The notes under the pieces are model-generated. The model was not told the origin of the DNA. It searched no databases and saw only the letters and a program-made list of their open reading frames with translations. This document shows positions 1 to 6,709 of a stretch of 35,632 bases of DNA, piece by piece; the stretch's first letter is position 1; every line of letters starts with the position of its first letter. This stretch comes from Desulfobacteraceae bacterium. Lineage in GTDB: Bacteria > Desulfobacterota > Desulfobacteria > Desulfobacterales > UBA2174. Position numbers and translations under genes: made by a program. The stretch lies in contig JAQVTF010000015.1 of NCBI GenBank assembly GCA_028700185.1, positions 1 through 35,632 of the forward strand, read 5' to 3'.

Positions 1-389
1 ATGGCCGGACTGTGATGAACCAGGGCGGCGTCTCCTTCGGGAGGGGCGAGGGCGGCCTCCAGGGTCGGATCCTCCCGCAGGTAGGCCGCCTCCAGAAGCA
101 GGGCATGCCGCACGGGGTTCTCTCCGAGGGAGGCGTCTCCGGCCGAAGCGGCGAGGATATCGGCGGCAGAGGATACCAGCATCTGGAGCAGGTGCCGATG
201 CAGGAAGCTGTCCATGGGGCGCTGACGCAGCCATTCCAAGAGGGTATCGAAAGCGGGCTCACCTTCCGGTTGCGGGGCGAAAAACCCCGTTCCGTCGGCG
301 GTGCCGGTCCACTGCAGGATATAGCGCAGTTCTGGCACCGGGCTGGCGCTGCTACCATGGGCCGATTGAGGAAAGCGACCGTCAATCAC
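1..389 (-). CDS. Hypothetical protein downstream of tatC, 3' end outside the window
   Basis: A frame open from a GTG at 389 to the window edge gives about 129 residues without a stop. The GTG overlaps the tatC stop codon by 8 bases, the usual arrangement of translationally coupled genes, and GC is enriched at third codon positions, so I take this as the third gene of a tatB-tatC operon. The visible part is a soluble, Leu/Ala-rich, probably helical protein with no signal peptide, no membrane segment and no motif I recognise. It begins VIDGRFPQSAHG and contains PELRYILQWTG. A plus-strand frame over the same bases is read as its shadow. Function unknown. Confidence 0.55.
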   Translation of the reverse strand, partial: MIDGRFPQSAHGSSASPVPELRYILQWTGTADGTGFFAPQPEGEPAFDTLLEWLRQRPMDSFLHRHLLQMLVSSAADILAASAGDASLGENPVRHALLLEAAYLREDPTLEAALAPPEGDAALVHHSPA

Positions 390-1134
390 TAGCCTGGTCC
401 GGGGCTTGAGTCGGCTTGCGGCCGAAGATCCGGGCGCCGACGATACTCAGTTCATAGAGCAGCATCAGGGGAACGGCCATCAGGACTTGGCTGACCACGT
501 CCGGTGGCGTGAGAATGGCCGCCGCCACGAAGAAGAGCAGGAGGGCGTAACGCCGGTGCTTCTTGAGAAACGCCACCGAAACCAGCCCCAGGCGGGCCAT
601 GAAAGTGATCACCAGGGGGAGCTCGAAGGCCAGTCCAAAGGCGATGAGCAGCTTGGTGGCAAAGCCCAGGTACTCCCTCATGGCCGGCAGGGGACGGATG
701 GTTTCGTTGGCAAAGCCGAGGAAGAACTCGAAGCCGAGGGGAAACACCACAAGGTAGCCGAAGATCCCGCCGCCGAGGAAAAACAGCACCGACAGGGCCA
801 CGATGGGGGCCAGCATCCGGCGCTCCTTGCGGTAGAGCCCCGGAGCCACGAACATCCAGAACTGGTAGATGATCACCGGCGAGGCCAGCACGCAGCCGGC
901 CAGGAACGCGATTTTCAGGTAGGTGAAGAAAGCCTCGGGCAAACCGGTGAAAACCAGCTTGTCACCGGTTTGCATGGCGCCGATGAGGGGGGCGGCCAGA
1001 AATTGGAAAAGGCGTTCCTTGAAGGCATAGCAGAGGGCAAAGCCGATGCCCACGGCGATGAAAGAAACGATCAACCGGTGGCGCAGCTCCTCGAGATGCT
1101 CGGTGAAAGGGACTTTGTCGTCAACTTCGAGCAT
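382..1134 (-). CDS. tatC: Twin-arginine translocase subunit TatC
   Basis: TatC is the multispanning inner-membrane core of the Tat pathway. It binds the twin-arginine signal peptide of folded, often cofactor-bearing proteins together with TatB. The 250-residue length is typical and the protein shows the expected six hydrophobic spans. The N-terminal signature PFTEHLEELRHRL lies at about residues 9-21 and contains the conserved Glu that contacts the RR motif. I chose the ATG at 1134, which begins MLEVDDKVPF, because residues encoded further upstream do not resemble TatC and only extend into tatB. The start overlaps the 3' end of tatB by 14 bases. In an anaerobe the likely cargo is periplasmic hydrogenases and other metalloenzymes (inference). 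Confidence 0.96.
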   Translation of the reverse strand: MLEVDDKVPFTEHLEELRHRLIVSFIAVGIGFALCYAFKERLFQFLAAPLIGAMQTGDKLVFTGLPEAFFTYLKIAFLAGCVLASPVIIYQFWMFVAPGLYRKERRMLAPIVALSVLFFLGGGIFGYLVVFPLGFEFFLGFANETIRPLPAMREYLGFATKLLIAFGLAFELPLVITFMARLGLVSVAFLKKHRRYALLLFFVAAAILTPPDVVSQVLMAVPLMLLYELSIVGARIFGRKPTQAPDQASD

Positions 1135-1522
1135 CGCCGCTCTCCCGGTCCGGCGGAAGATTCTGCTCCGGAGCTGTGTCTTCGGGGGCCCCGGCATCGG
1201 CGGGCGTTTCGGTGTCGGCGGACGGTGGCGGCGGCTGGGGGGATGAACCGGCTTGGGTTTCGGGTCGGCTTTTCGGCTTGTCGCCGAAGGTGGCGGCCGA
1301 GAGGGTCGACTTCAGATCGGCGTTCATTTCGTTGAAGCTGCGTCGAACGTCGCTCAGGTCATCCTCGATGTCCAGGGACGACTTGAACTCGCTGGTGGCC
1401 TTGCGAAACTCTTTCAGGGCTCTTCCCAAACTGCGTCCCAGGTCCGGCAGCTTGCGCGGACCGATCACCACCAGGGCGATGGCGAGAATCATCAAGATTT
1501 CAGGCATTCCCATACCGAACAT
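1121..1522 (-). CDS. tatB: Sec-independent translocase TatA/TatB family subunit, probably TatB
   Basis: This 133-residue protein has the TatA/B architecture: a short periplasmic N-terminus, one membrane helix (about residues 5-21, ILMILAIALVVIGP), the hinge GPRKLP, an amphipathic helix (LGRSLGRALKEFRKA) and a long acidic, Pro-rich cytoplasmic tail from about residue 90. The long tail and the Gly-Pro hinge favour TatB over TatA, but the two families are hard to separate by eye. The start at 1522 is supported by GGGGAG eight bases upstream. It is followed by tatC with a 14-base overlap. If a separate tatA exists it is not in this window. An upstream promoter candidate lies at 1619-1645. Confidence 0.9.
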   Translation of the reverse strand: MFGMGMPEILMILAIALVVIGPRKLPDLGRSLGRALKEFRKATSEFKSSLDIEDDLSDVRRSFNEMNADLKSTLSAATFGDKPKSRPETQAGSSPQPPPPSADTETPADAGAPEDTAPEQNLPPDRESGDARS

Positions 1523-1618
1523 ACGTTCATCTCCCCGCATGCCCATCGGCACGCTGAAGTCGGCACAGGGTTTTTCCCGTCGGCGGAAGGAACTTTGGAA
1601 CCCTGCGGAATGGTTGCT

Positions 1619-1645
1619 AGTATAGATTTTCCAGGAGCCTGTCAA
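1619..1645 (-). promoter_or_regulatory. Candidate sigma-70 promoter for tatB-tatC
   Basis: On the minus strand a perfect TTGACA (1645-1640) is followed after 15 bases by TATACT (1624-1619), five of six matches to the -10 consensus. The spacer is shorter than the optimal 17. Transcription would start near 1612 and leave about 90 bases of leader before tatB. The position between mnmA and tatB implies tatBC can be transcribed independently of mnmA. Confidence 0.4.
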
Positions 1646-1699
1646 GGCGGCGCCGGAAGTGGTCCGTGGCAATAGTGTAACCGGGCTTGGCGCCGGCGC

Positions 1700-2761
1700 C
1701 TATCCCCGGGCCAGGGGGGATTCGATCCAGCCGGAACCGAGAACTTCCCGGCCGTGGTAAAAGACGGCGCATTGGCCCGGTGTGACGGCGGCCAGGGGGG
1801 CGTCGAAGCGCACCGTGGCCGCTTTTTCGCCTTCCATGGTCACCCGGGCCGGCTGCTCGACGCTGCGATAGCGAAGCCGCACCGAAACACGCAGGGTATC
1901 GCCGGCCGGTGGCTGGAGCCAACGCAGATCCGATACCCGGCACCCGCCGGTCATCAGGTCCCCGGCGCTGCCCACCACCAGGGTGTTGCGGGCTGCATCG
2001 ATGCGGACCACATAGTAGGGCGCCGGACCGGGGCAGTTGATGCCACGGCGTTGCCCGATGGTGAAGGCGTGCAGTCCGTGGTGCTGCCCCAGGGGGCGCC
2101 CTGCCACATCCACGATGGGGCCGGGAAGGGGGGCCAGTCGGCCGGTTGCGGTGAGAAACGCCGCGTAATCGCCCCGGGGGACGAAACAAATGTCCTGGCT
2201 TTCCCGGGGGGGGCGCAGCATCAGGGCGGCTTCGGCCGCCTGGCGCTGGACCTGGGCCTTGGTGACGGCGCCGAGGGGAAAAACCGTCTTTTCCAGTTGG
2301 GCCTGGTTCAGGCGGGCCAGAAAGTAGGACTGGTCCTTGCGTCCATCGATTCCCTTGTAGAGGTGGAAGCCACCACCGCTGTCTCGCCCCTTGAGGGCGT
2401 AATGACCGGTGGCCAGGCGGCTGGCCCCCAGATTCAGGGCCTGCTGGAGGACCACGCCGAACTTGATGCGCGCATTGCAGCGCACGCAGGGGTTGGGGGT
2501 GCGGCCCAGGCGGTAGCTGTCGACAAAATTGTCCACCACCTCGCGCTGGAACGCCTCGCGGCAGTCGATGATGGCCAGCTCCACCCCCAGACGGGCCGCC
2601 AGACGCTCCAGGCGGTGGCGTTGATCGCCCACCTGGTCGACGGGTTCGTATCCGGTGATGAAATGCAGGGCCAGCAGCTTCTCGCCGGCGGCCTTGAGGC
2701 GCAGGGCGGCCACGGCGGAATCCAGGCCGCCGCTCAGGGCGATGGCGGTCAGTGCGGTCAT
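1700..2761 (-). CDS. mnmA: tRNA-specific 2-thiouridylase MnmA, Fe-S cluster type
   Basis: MnmA adenylates U34 of Glu, Gln and Lys tRNAs and replaces the C2 oxygen with sulfur. The 353-residue protein has the N-terminal PP-loop SGGLDS (residues 10-15), the signature RTPNPCVRCNARIKF (about 87-101), KDQSYFLARL (142-151) and SQDICFVPRGDY (188-199), followed by the C-terminal beta-barrel domains. Cys92, Cys95 and Cys192 form the CxxC plus distal Cys set. In the well-studied E. coli enzyme the first of these is an Asp (from memory). The three-Cys pattern is that of the 4Fe-4S MnmA described in Thermus. The start MTALTAIALSGG at 2761 was chosen by homology; upstream residues are unlike the family. 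It lies 25 bases after the ferredoxin gene, with no clear Shine-Dalgarno. Confidence 0.93.
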   Translation of the reverse strand: MTALTAIALSGGLDSAVAALRLKAAGEKLLALHFITGYEPVDQVGDQRHRLERLAARLGVELAIIDCREAFQREVVDNFVDSYRLGRTPNPCVRCNARIKFGVVLQQALNLGASRLATGHYALKGRDSGGGFHLYKGIDGRKDQSYFLARLNQAQLEKTVFPLGAVTKAQVQRQAAEAALMLRPPRESQDICFVPRGDYAAFLTATGRLAPLPGPIVDVAGRPLGQHHGLHAFTIGQRRGINCPGPAPYYVVRIDAARNTLVVGSAGDLMTGGCRVSDLRWLQPPAGDTLRVSVRLRYRSVEQPARVTMEGEKAATVRFDAPLAAVTPGQCAVFYHGREVLGSGWIESPLARG

Positions 2762-2787
2762 GGGAGCAGATGGCGGGCCAGGGGCAT
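2758..2787 (-). other. Nine-codon minicistron bridging the ferredoxin stop and the mnmA start
   Basis: The ferredoxin gene ends in TGATG, so an ATG shares its last stop base. This ATG opens a nine-codon frame (MPLARHLLP) whose TGA overlaps the mnmA start as ATGA. mnmA has no visible Shine-Dalgarno, so ribosomes terminating here could re-initiate at mnmA. This is a sequence observation; the coupling role is inference and the pattern could be chance. Confidence 0.3.
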
Positions 2788-3212
2788 CAGAGGAAGGTCT
2801 GCTGGATCGGTCGCACCTCCATGGCCCGGGTGGGGCAGGCCGGGATGCACAGCTCACAGACGCTGCAGCGTTTTTGCTCGAAGTGCACCTTCATGTCCGG
2901 CCGTGAGATGCTCAAGGCCCCGGTGGGGCAGACTGCCGTGCAGGCACCGCAATGGGTACACTTCTTGTTGTCGCGTCTGACTTCCTGGCTGGCATACTGA
3001 ACCTGGACCCCCTGCGCCTTCAGGTAGCGCACCCCTTCTTTGAAATTCTTGCGCGATCCGCTCAACTCCAATACCAAAATGCCTTCCTGACGCGGAAGGA
3101 TGGTGGCGTTGAGAATATTGAAGGTCAGGTCGTAATCCTTCGCCAGATAGCAGACGACGGGTTTTTTGGCCTCCGTTTCCGAAAACCGGAGGATCAGAAT
3201 CTTGGAGTACAC
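2787..3212 (-). CDS. NIL-domain protein with 2x[4Fe-4S] ferredoxin
   Basis: The 141-residue protein joins an N-terminal NIL domain (about residues 1-75, an ACT-like fold first seen in methionine ABC importers) to a bacterial-type ferredoxin. The eight cluster ligands are Cys85, 88, 91, 95 and Cys116, 119, 122, 126 in two CxxCxxCxxxCP motifs. Such proteins in methanogens and sulfate reducers are linked to sulfur assimilation and homocysteine formation. Here the gene sits directly before mnmA, so an electron- or sulfur-transfer role in tRNA thiolation is a reasonable inference. The start is a GTG with a perfect AGGAGG five bases upstream. A promoter candidate is at 3257-3285. Confidence 0.88.
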   Translation of the reverse strand: MYSKILILRFSETEAKKPVVCYLAKDYDLTFNILNATILPRQEGILVLELSGSRKNFKEGVRYLKAQGVQVQYASQEVRRDNKKCTHCGACTAVCPTGALSISRPDMKVHFEQKRCSVCELCIPACPTRAMEVRPIQQTFL

Positions 3213-3256
3213 CGCGGCCTCCTGAAAATTCCTTTATTTTTAACGAGTGAAAAAAT

Positions 3257-3285
3257 AAACTACCGGTGATTCAAGCAACTGTCAA
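3257..3285 (-). promoter_or_regulatory. Candidate sigma-70 promoter for the NIL-ferredoxin/mnmA operon
   Basis: On the minus strand TTGACA (3285-3280) and TAGTTT (3262-3257) are separated by exactly 17 bases. The region is locally AT-rich and ends in the AGGAGG that precedes the ferredoxin GTG. The -35 is perfect, the -10 weak. Confidence 0.5.
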
Positions 3286-3299
3286 CCGGCCACCGCCGC

Positions 3300-3319
3300 C
3301 CGGGGGACGCGTCCCCCGG
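3300..3319. repeat. 20-base perfect GC-rich palindrome
   Basis: A perfect inverted repeat is centred on ACGCGT between positions 3309 and 3310 (left arm CCGGGGGACG, right arm its complement). It lies between two divergent genes. There is no T-run on either side, so it is not a standard intrinsic terminator. It may be a dispersed extragenic palindrome or an operator; only one copy was noticed in this window. Confidence 0.6.
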
Positions 3320-3354
3320 CCCCCGTCGGTCCCTTTGCGCGAGGCGTTGTTGCC

Positions 3355-5418
3355 ATGAACCGAAACGCCTACATGACCACCGCCCTGGCCATCAAGGCCC
3401 TCTCGGGCCTCTCCGGGACCAAGGTGCGCCTGCACGGGGTTGATCAGGTGCCCTCGGGCGGGGTGATTTTTGTCCCCAACCAATTCACCCGGCTCGATAT
3501 GTTGCTGGTGCCTTACCATCTTTTTCAGCTCACCGGCAAACCGGTTTGGTCCCTGGCCGAAGGGGAAGAATTCAACGGTGCGTGGGGGGCCTTTCTCAAC
3601 CGGCACGGGGGCCAATCCCATCAAGCGCCGGACCGGGACCGGGTCATGGTCAAAACCCTGCTCACCGGGGAAGCCTCCTGGATCGTTTTTCCCCCCCGAA
3701 ACAATCAGACCGATCGGCCGCCGGCTCCCGCCGCGACCCTGGCCCTGCGCACCGAGTTTTACCGCCAGCGGATCCGCGAGATGAACCGGGTGATCCCCGG
3801 GGAGGCCCGTCGCTTGGCCCAGCGCTACGGCCTGCTCTCCCCGGAAGCGGTGGCCGCGGCATCCACTTTCGTGGTGCCGGTCAACCTGACCTACTACCCC
3901 CTGCGGGGCCGAGATACCGTTCTCGGTGAACTGGCCAAGGGGCTGGTGGAGGGGCGCGGTGAGAGCCATCTGGAGGAGATCCTGGTTCAGGGAAGCCGAT
4001 TGCTGGCCGGCGTGGACCTCGACCTGCGGTTCGGCGCCCCGATTCCGGTGGCCGGATACCTCCAGAGCCGGGTGGTGCGCGCCGACATCACCGCCCGGCG
4101 GGCCATTGATTTCGACGATCCCATCGCCTCGCGGGGCATGTTGCGCAAGACGGCCCATCGGATCATGGCGCGTTGTCAGGGGGTGATCTGCCGCCTGACC
4201 ACCGTCAACCATGATCACCTCTTTGCCGCCATGCTTCGACGCCATCCCGCCAATGCCATGGAGGCTTCGGACCTGAGGCGCCGCGTATTTCTCGCCGCTT
4301 CGACCCTGCCCTTTGAAAAGATGGCGGTTCATCGACATCCGGCCCTCCTGGAGAACCAGGTGGATCTGCTCACCGATGATCATCGCGGCCGGACGGCGGA
4401 TTTTCTCGCCCTGGCCCTGGCCCGGGGAAGCGTCCGTCAGGAGACCGACGGTTGGTTGGTGAAGACGGCGGAAGCACCGCTGGACGAAATATGTCGCGAC
4501 ATCAAGCGGCTGGGAGGATTGACGGCCGGACTCAGCGAAATCGCCGAGCAGCCCGAGCTGCGGGTACGCTACCGGGTGGGGCGCTGGCTGCGGGAACGGG
4601 CCGAGGCCGCTTACGAACGCGATTGGCACCGGTTCGACCAGGTGCCCGATCGGACGCCCAAGAACGTTGGGCGGCCGTGGTTTGCCCGCTCCGCCGCCCG
4701 CCGGCCGGGCGTTCTCCTAATCCATGGCTACATGGCGGCGCCGCTGGAGGTGGCCCAACTGGCCGCTCGCCTGGCCGCCGACGGCTACTGGGTGTATGCG
4801 CCACGGCTCAAGGGTCACGGGACGGCCCCGGAAGACCTGGCCGACTGCTCCCGCCACGACTGGATCGCCTCGGTGGACGAAGGGTATGCCATGCTGGCCA
4901 ACTGCTGTCCCCGGGTGGTGGTGGGCGGTTTTTCCACCGGAGCCGGTCTCGCCCTGGACCTGGCGGCCCGGGGGTTGGCGGTTGCCGGCGTGTTCGCCGT
5001 TTGCCCCCCCTTTGTTCTCCATGATGGCGCCAGCCGCCTGGTGCCGGCGGTGGATGCGTGGAACAAGCTGCTGGACCGGGTCCGTGTCTCGACGGGCAAG
5101 ATGGAGTTTGTTGAAAACCGTCCCGAAAATCCTCACATCAACTACAAGCGGAATCCCGTTCGAGGGGTGCGGGAGTTGTCACGCCTGATGGACGGCCTGG
5201 AGGACCGATTGGCCCGGATTACCGCGCCGGCTCTGGTGGTCCAGTCCCTGGGAGATCCGGTGGTGGATTACCGCGGCACCTGGCGTCTGTTCGACCGTCT
5301 CGAAACCGCGGACAGGGAATTTTTCCTTTTTCACTTCAATAGGCACGGGATTCTGTTGGGTGAAGGCGCCGATCGGGTCCACCGGGTGGTGGCCGAGTTC
5401 GTGGCCCGGGTGGCCTGA
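3355..5418 (+). CDS. Fused degenerate glycerolipid acyltransferase and alpha/beta-hydrolase
   Basis: This 687-residue protein has two parts. Residues about 10-260 resemble the PlsC/LPLAT acyltransferase fold, with VIFVPNQFTRLDMLLVP near 37-53 and a VPVNLTYYP segment. The usual NHxxxxD motif reads NQxxxxD (Gln43, Asp48), and the FPEGxR motif appears as FPPRNN, so catalysis is probably lost or altered. Residues about 460-687 form an alpha/beta-hydrolase of carboxylesterase/monoglyceride-lipase type: oxyanion region HGYMAAP, KGHGTAPEDL, nucleophile Ser527 in GFSTG, acid Asp634 or Asp638 in GDPVVD, and His664 in NRHGIL. The gene stands alone, with no signal peptide or membrane span. A role in acyl-lipid turnover or transfer is inference; the true substrate is unknown. 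ATG 3373 is an alternative start. Confidence 0.75.
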   Translation: MNRNAYMTTALAIKALSGLSGTKVRLHGVDQVPSGGVIFVPNQFTRLDMLLVPYHLFQLTGKPVWSLAEGEEFNGAWGAFLNRHGGQSHQAPDRDRVMVKTLLTGEASWIVFPPRNNQTDRPPAPAATLALRTEFYRQRIREMNRVIPGEARRLAQRYGLLSPEAVAAASTFVVPVNLTYYPLRGRDTVLGELAKGLVEGRGESHLEEILVQGSRLLAGVDLDLRFGAPIPVAGYLQSRVVRADITARRAIDFDDPIASRGMLRKTAHRIMARCQGVICRLTTVNHDHLFAAMLRRHPANAMEASDLRRRVFLAASTLPFEKMAVHRHPALLENQVDLLTDDHRGRTADFLALALARGSVRQETDGWLVKTAEAPLDEICRDIKRLGGLTAGLSEIAEQPELRVRYRVGRWLRERAEAAYERDWHRFDQVPDRTPKNVGRPWFARSAARRPGVLLIHGYMAAPLEVAQLAARLAADGYWVYAPRLKGHGTAPEDLADCSRHDWIASVDEGYAMLANCCPRVVVGGFSTGAGLALDLAARGLAVAGVFAVCPPFVLHDGASRLVPAVDAWNKLLDRVRVSTGKMEFVENRPENPHINYKRNPVRGVRELSRLMDGLEDRLARITAPALVVQSLGDPVVDYRGTWRLFDRLETADREFFLFHFNRHGILLGEGADRVHRVVAEFVARVA

Positions 5419-5550
5419 CGGCACCGCGGGAACGATTTTTTACCGGTTTTCGGGATGTGGCAAGCTGTCTGACCGGGGGTTTGAAAAAAGCAGCGGGTAT
5501 GGTATTCAATTCAGGTTGCAATCAGGGACATCACGGGGCGGGGAAAGGGT

Positions 5551-5627
<77 letters not shown>

Positions 5628-5751
5628 CAAGCGCATGAAAATGTGCCCCATGGTTAGCACAGGGGCGGGCTGCTGTGCAATACTTGATCGAAATTGGACA
5701 TGATTTTCGGGAAACGGCGGCGGGCGGTCCGACCGGTTCCATGAACAGGCG

Positions 5752-6672
5752 ATGACGAGAAAAAAAACCAAAGAAGAAACGGCGGCGGCCGACGAAAAGG
5801 CGGTTGTCCGGTATGATCCGCTGCAGCGCTACCTGGCCGAGATCAGCCGTCATCCGCTGTTGACCCGGGAGCAGGAACTGGATTTGGGCGCGCGGGTTCA
5901 CGATGACAACGACCCCGAGGCGGCTTACCTGCTGGTGACGTCCAACCTGCGGCTGGTGGTCAAGATCGCCCTGGAATTCCAGCGGGTCTGGATGCAGAAC
6001 CTCCTCGACCTGATCCAGGAGGGAAACATCGGCCTGATGCAGGCGGTGAAGAAATTCGACCCCTACAAGAACGTGAAGTTTTCCTACTACGCCTCCTTCT
6101 GGATCAAGGCCTACATCCTCAAATTCATCATGGACAACTGGCGTCTGGTGAAGATCGGCACGACCCAGGGGCAGCGAAAGCTTTTTTTCAAGCTCAAGAA
6201 GGAAAAACAGCGCCTCATCGACCAGGGCTTCGATCCCAAGCCCAAGCTGCTCAGCGAGCGGTTGGGGGTCTCGGAACGCGAGATTGTCGACATGGACCAG
6301 CGCCTGGACGGATGGGACGTGTCCCTGGACGCGCCGCTGAAAGACGATTCGGACACCGAACGCATCGAGTTCGTCAGCAACGAGGAGTCGGCTTCGGTGG
6401 AAGACGAGGTGGCGAAAAAACAAATGGCCTCGCTGTTGCACGAGCGCATCGCCGAGTTTCGCAAGGAAATGACCGAAAGAGAACTGGAGATTTTTGACCA
6501 GCGGATTTTTTCCGATTCTCCGGCCACCTTGCAGGACATCGGCGACCGCTATGGGATTTCCCGGGAGCGGGTGCGGCAGGTGGAAAAAAATATCATTCGC
6601 AAGATGCGAGCTTATTTCAAGCAGGAGATTCCTGATTTTGAAGCCTATTCGGAAGAAGACATCGGCGACTGA
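5752..6672 (+). CDS. rpoH: RNA polymerase heat-shock sigma factor RpoH (sigma-32)
   Basis: A 306-residue group 3 sigma-70 family factor. Region 1.2 is DPLQRYLAEISRHPLLTREQE. Region 2 carries NLRLVVKIA, DLIQEGNIGLMQAVKKFDP and FSYYASFWIKAYI. The RpoH box is seen as TTQGQRKLFFKLKKEK (about residues 139-154). Region 4.2 ends with the helix-turn-helix SRERVRQVEKNIIRKMR. The RpoH box and length separate it from RpoD and RpoS. It directs transcription of chaperone and protease genes after protein-folding stress. It starts a plus-strand run; the next gene begins within 40 bases or overlaps its end. Its Shine-Dalgarno is weak and I could not identify a convincing promoter in 5628-5751. Confidence 0.95.
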   Translation: MTRKKTKEETAAADEKAVVRYDPLQRYLAEISRHPLLTREQELDLGARVHDDNDPEAAYLLVTSNLRLVVKIALEFQRVWMQNLLDLIQEGNIGLMQAVKKFDPYKNVKFSYYASFWIKAYILKFIMDNWRLVKIGTTQGQRKLFFKLKKEKQRLIDQGFDPKPKLLSERLGVSEREIVDMDQRLDGWDVSLDAPLKDDSDTERIEFVSNEESASVEDEVAKKQMASLLHERIAEFRKEMTERELEIFDQRIFSDSPATLQDIGDRYGISRERVRQVEKNIIRKMRAYFKQEIPDFEAYSEEDIGD

Positions 6673-6709
6673 GCTCCGACCGGCGCTGGCCCGCTCCGGG
6701 GTTCTCTGG

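Noticed and set aside
5628-5751. A sigma-32-type promoter in front of rpoH
   Set aside because: CTTGAT is present but there is no CCCCAT-like -10 at the right distance.
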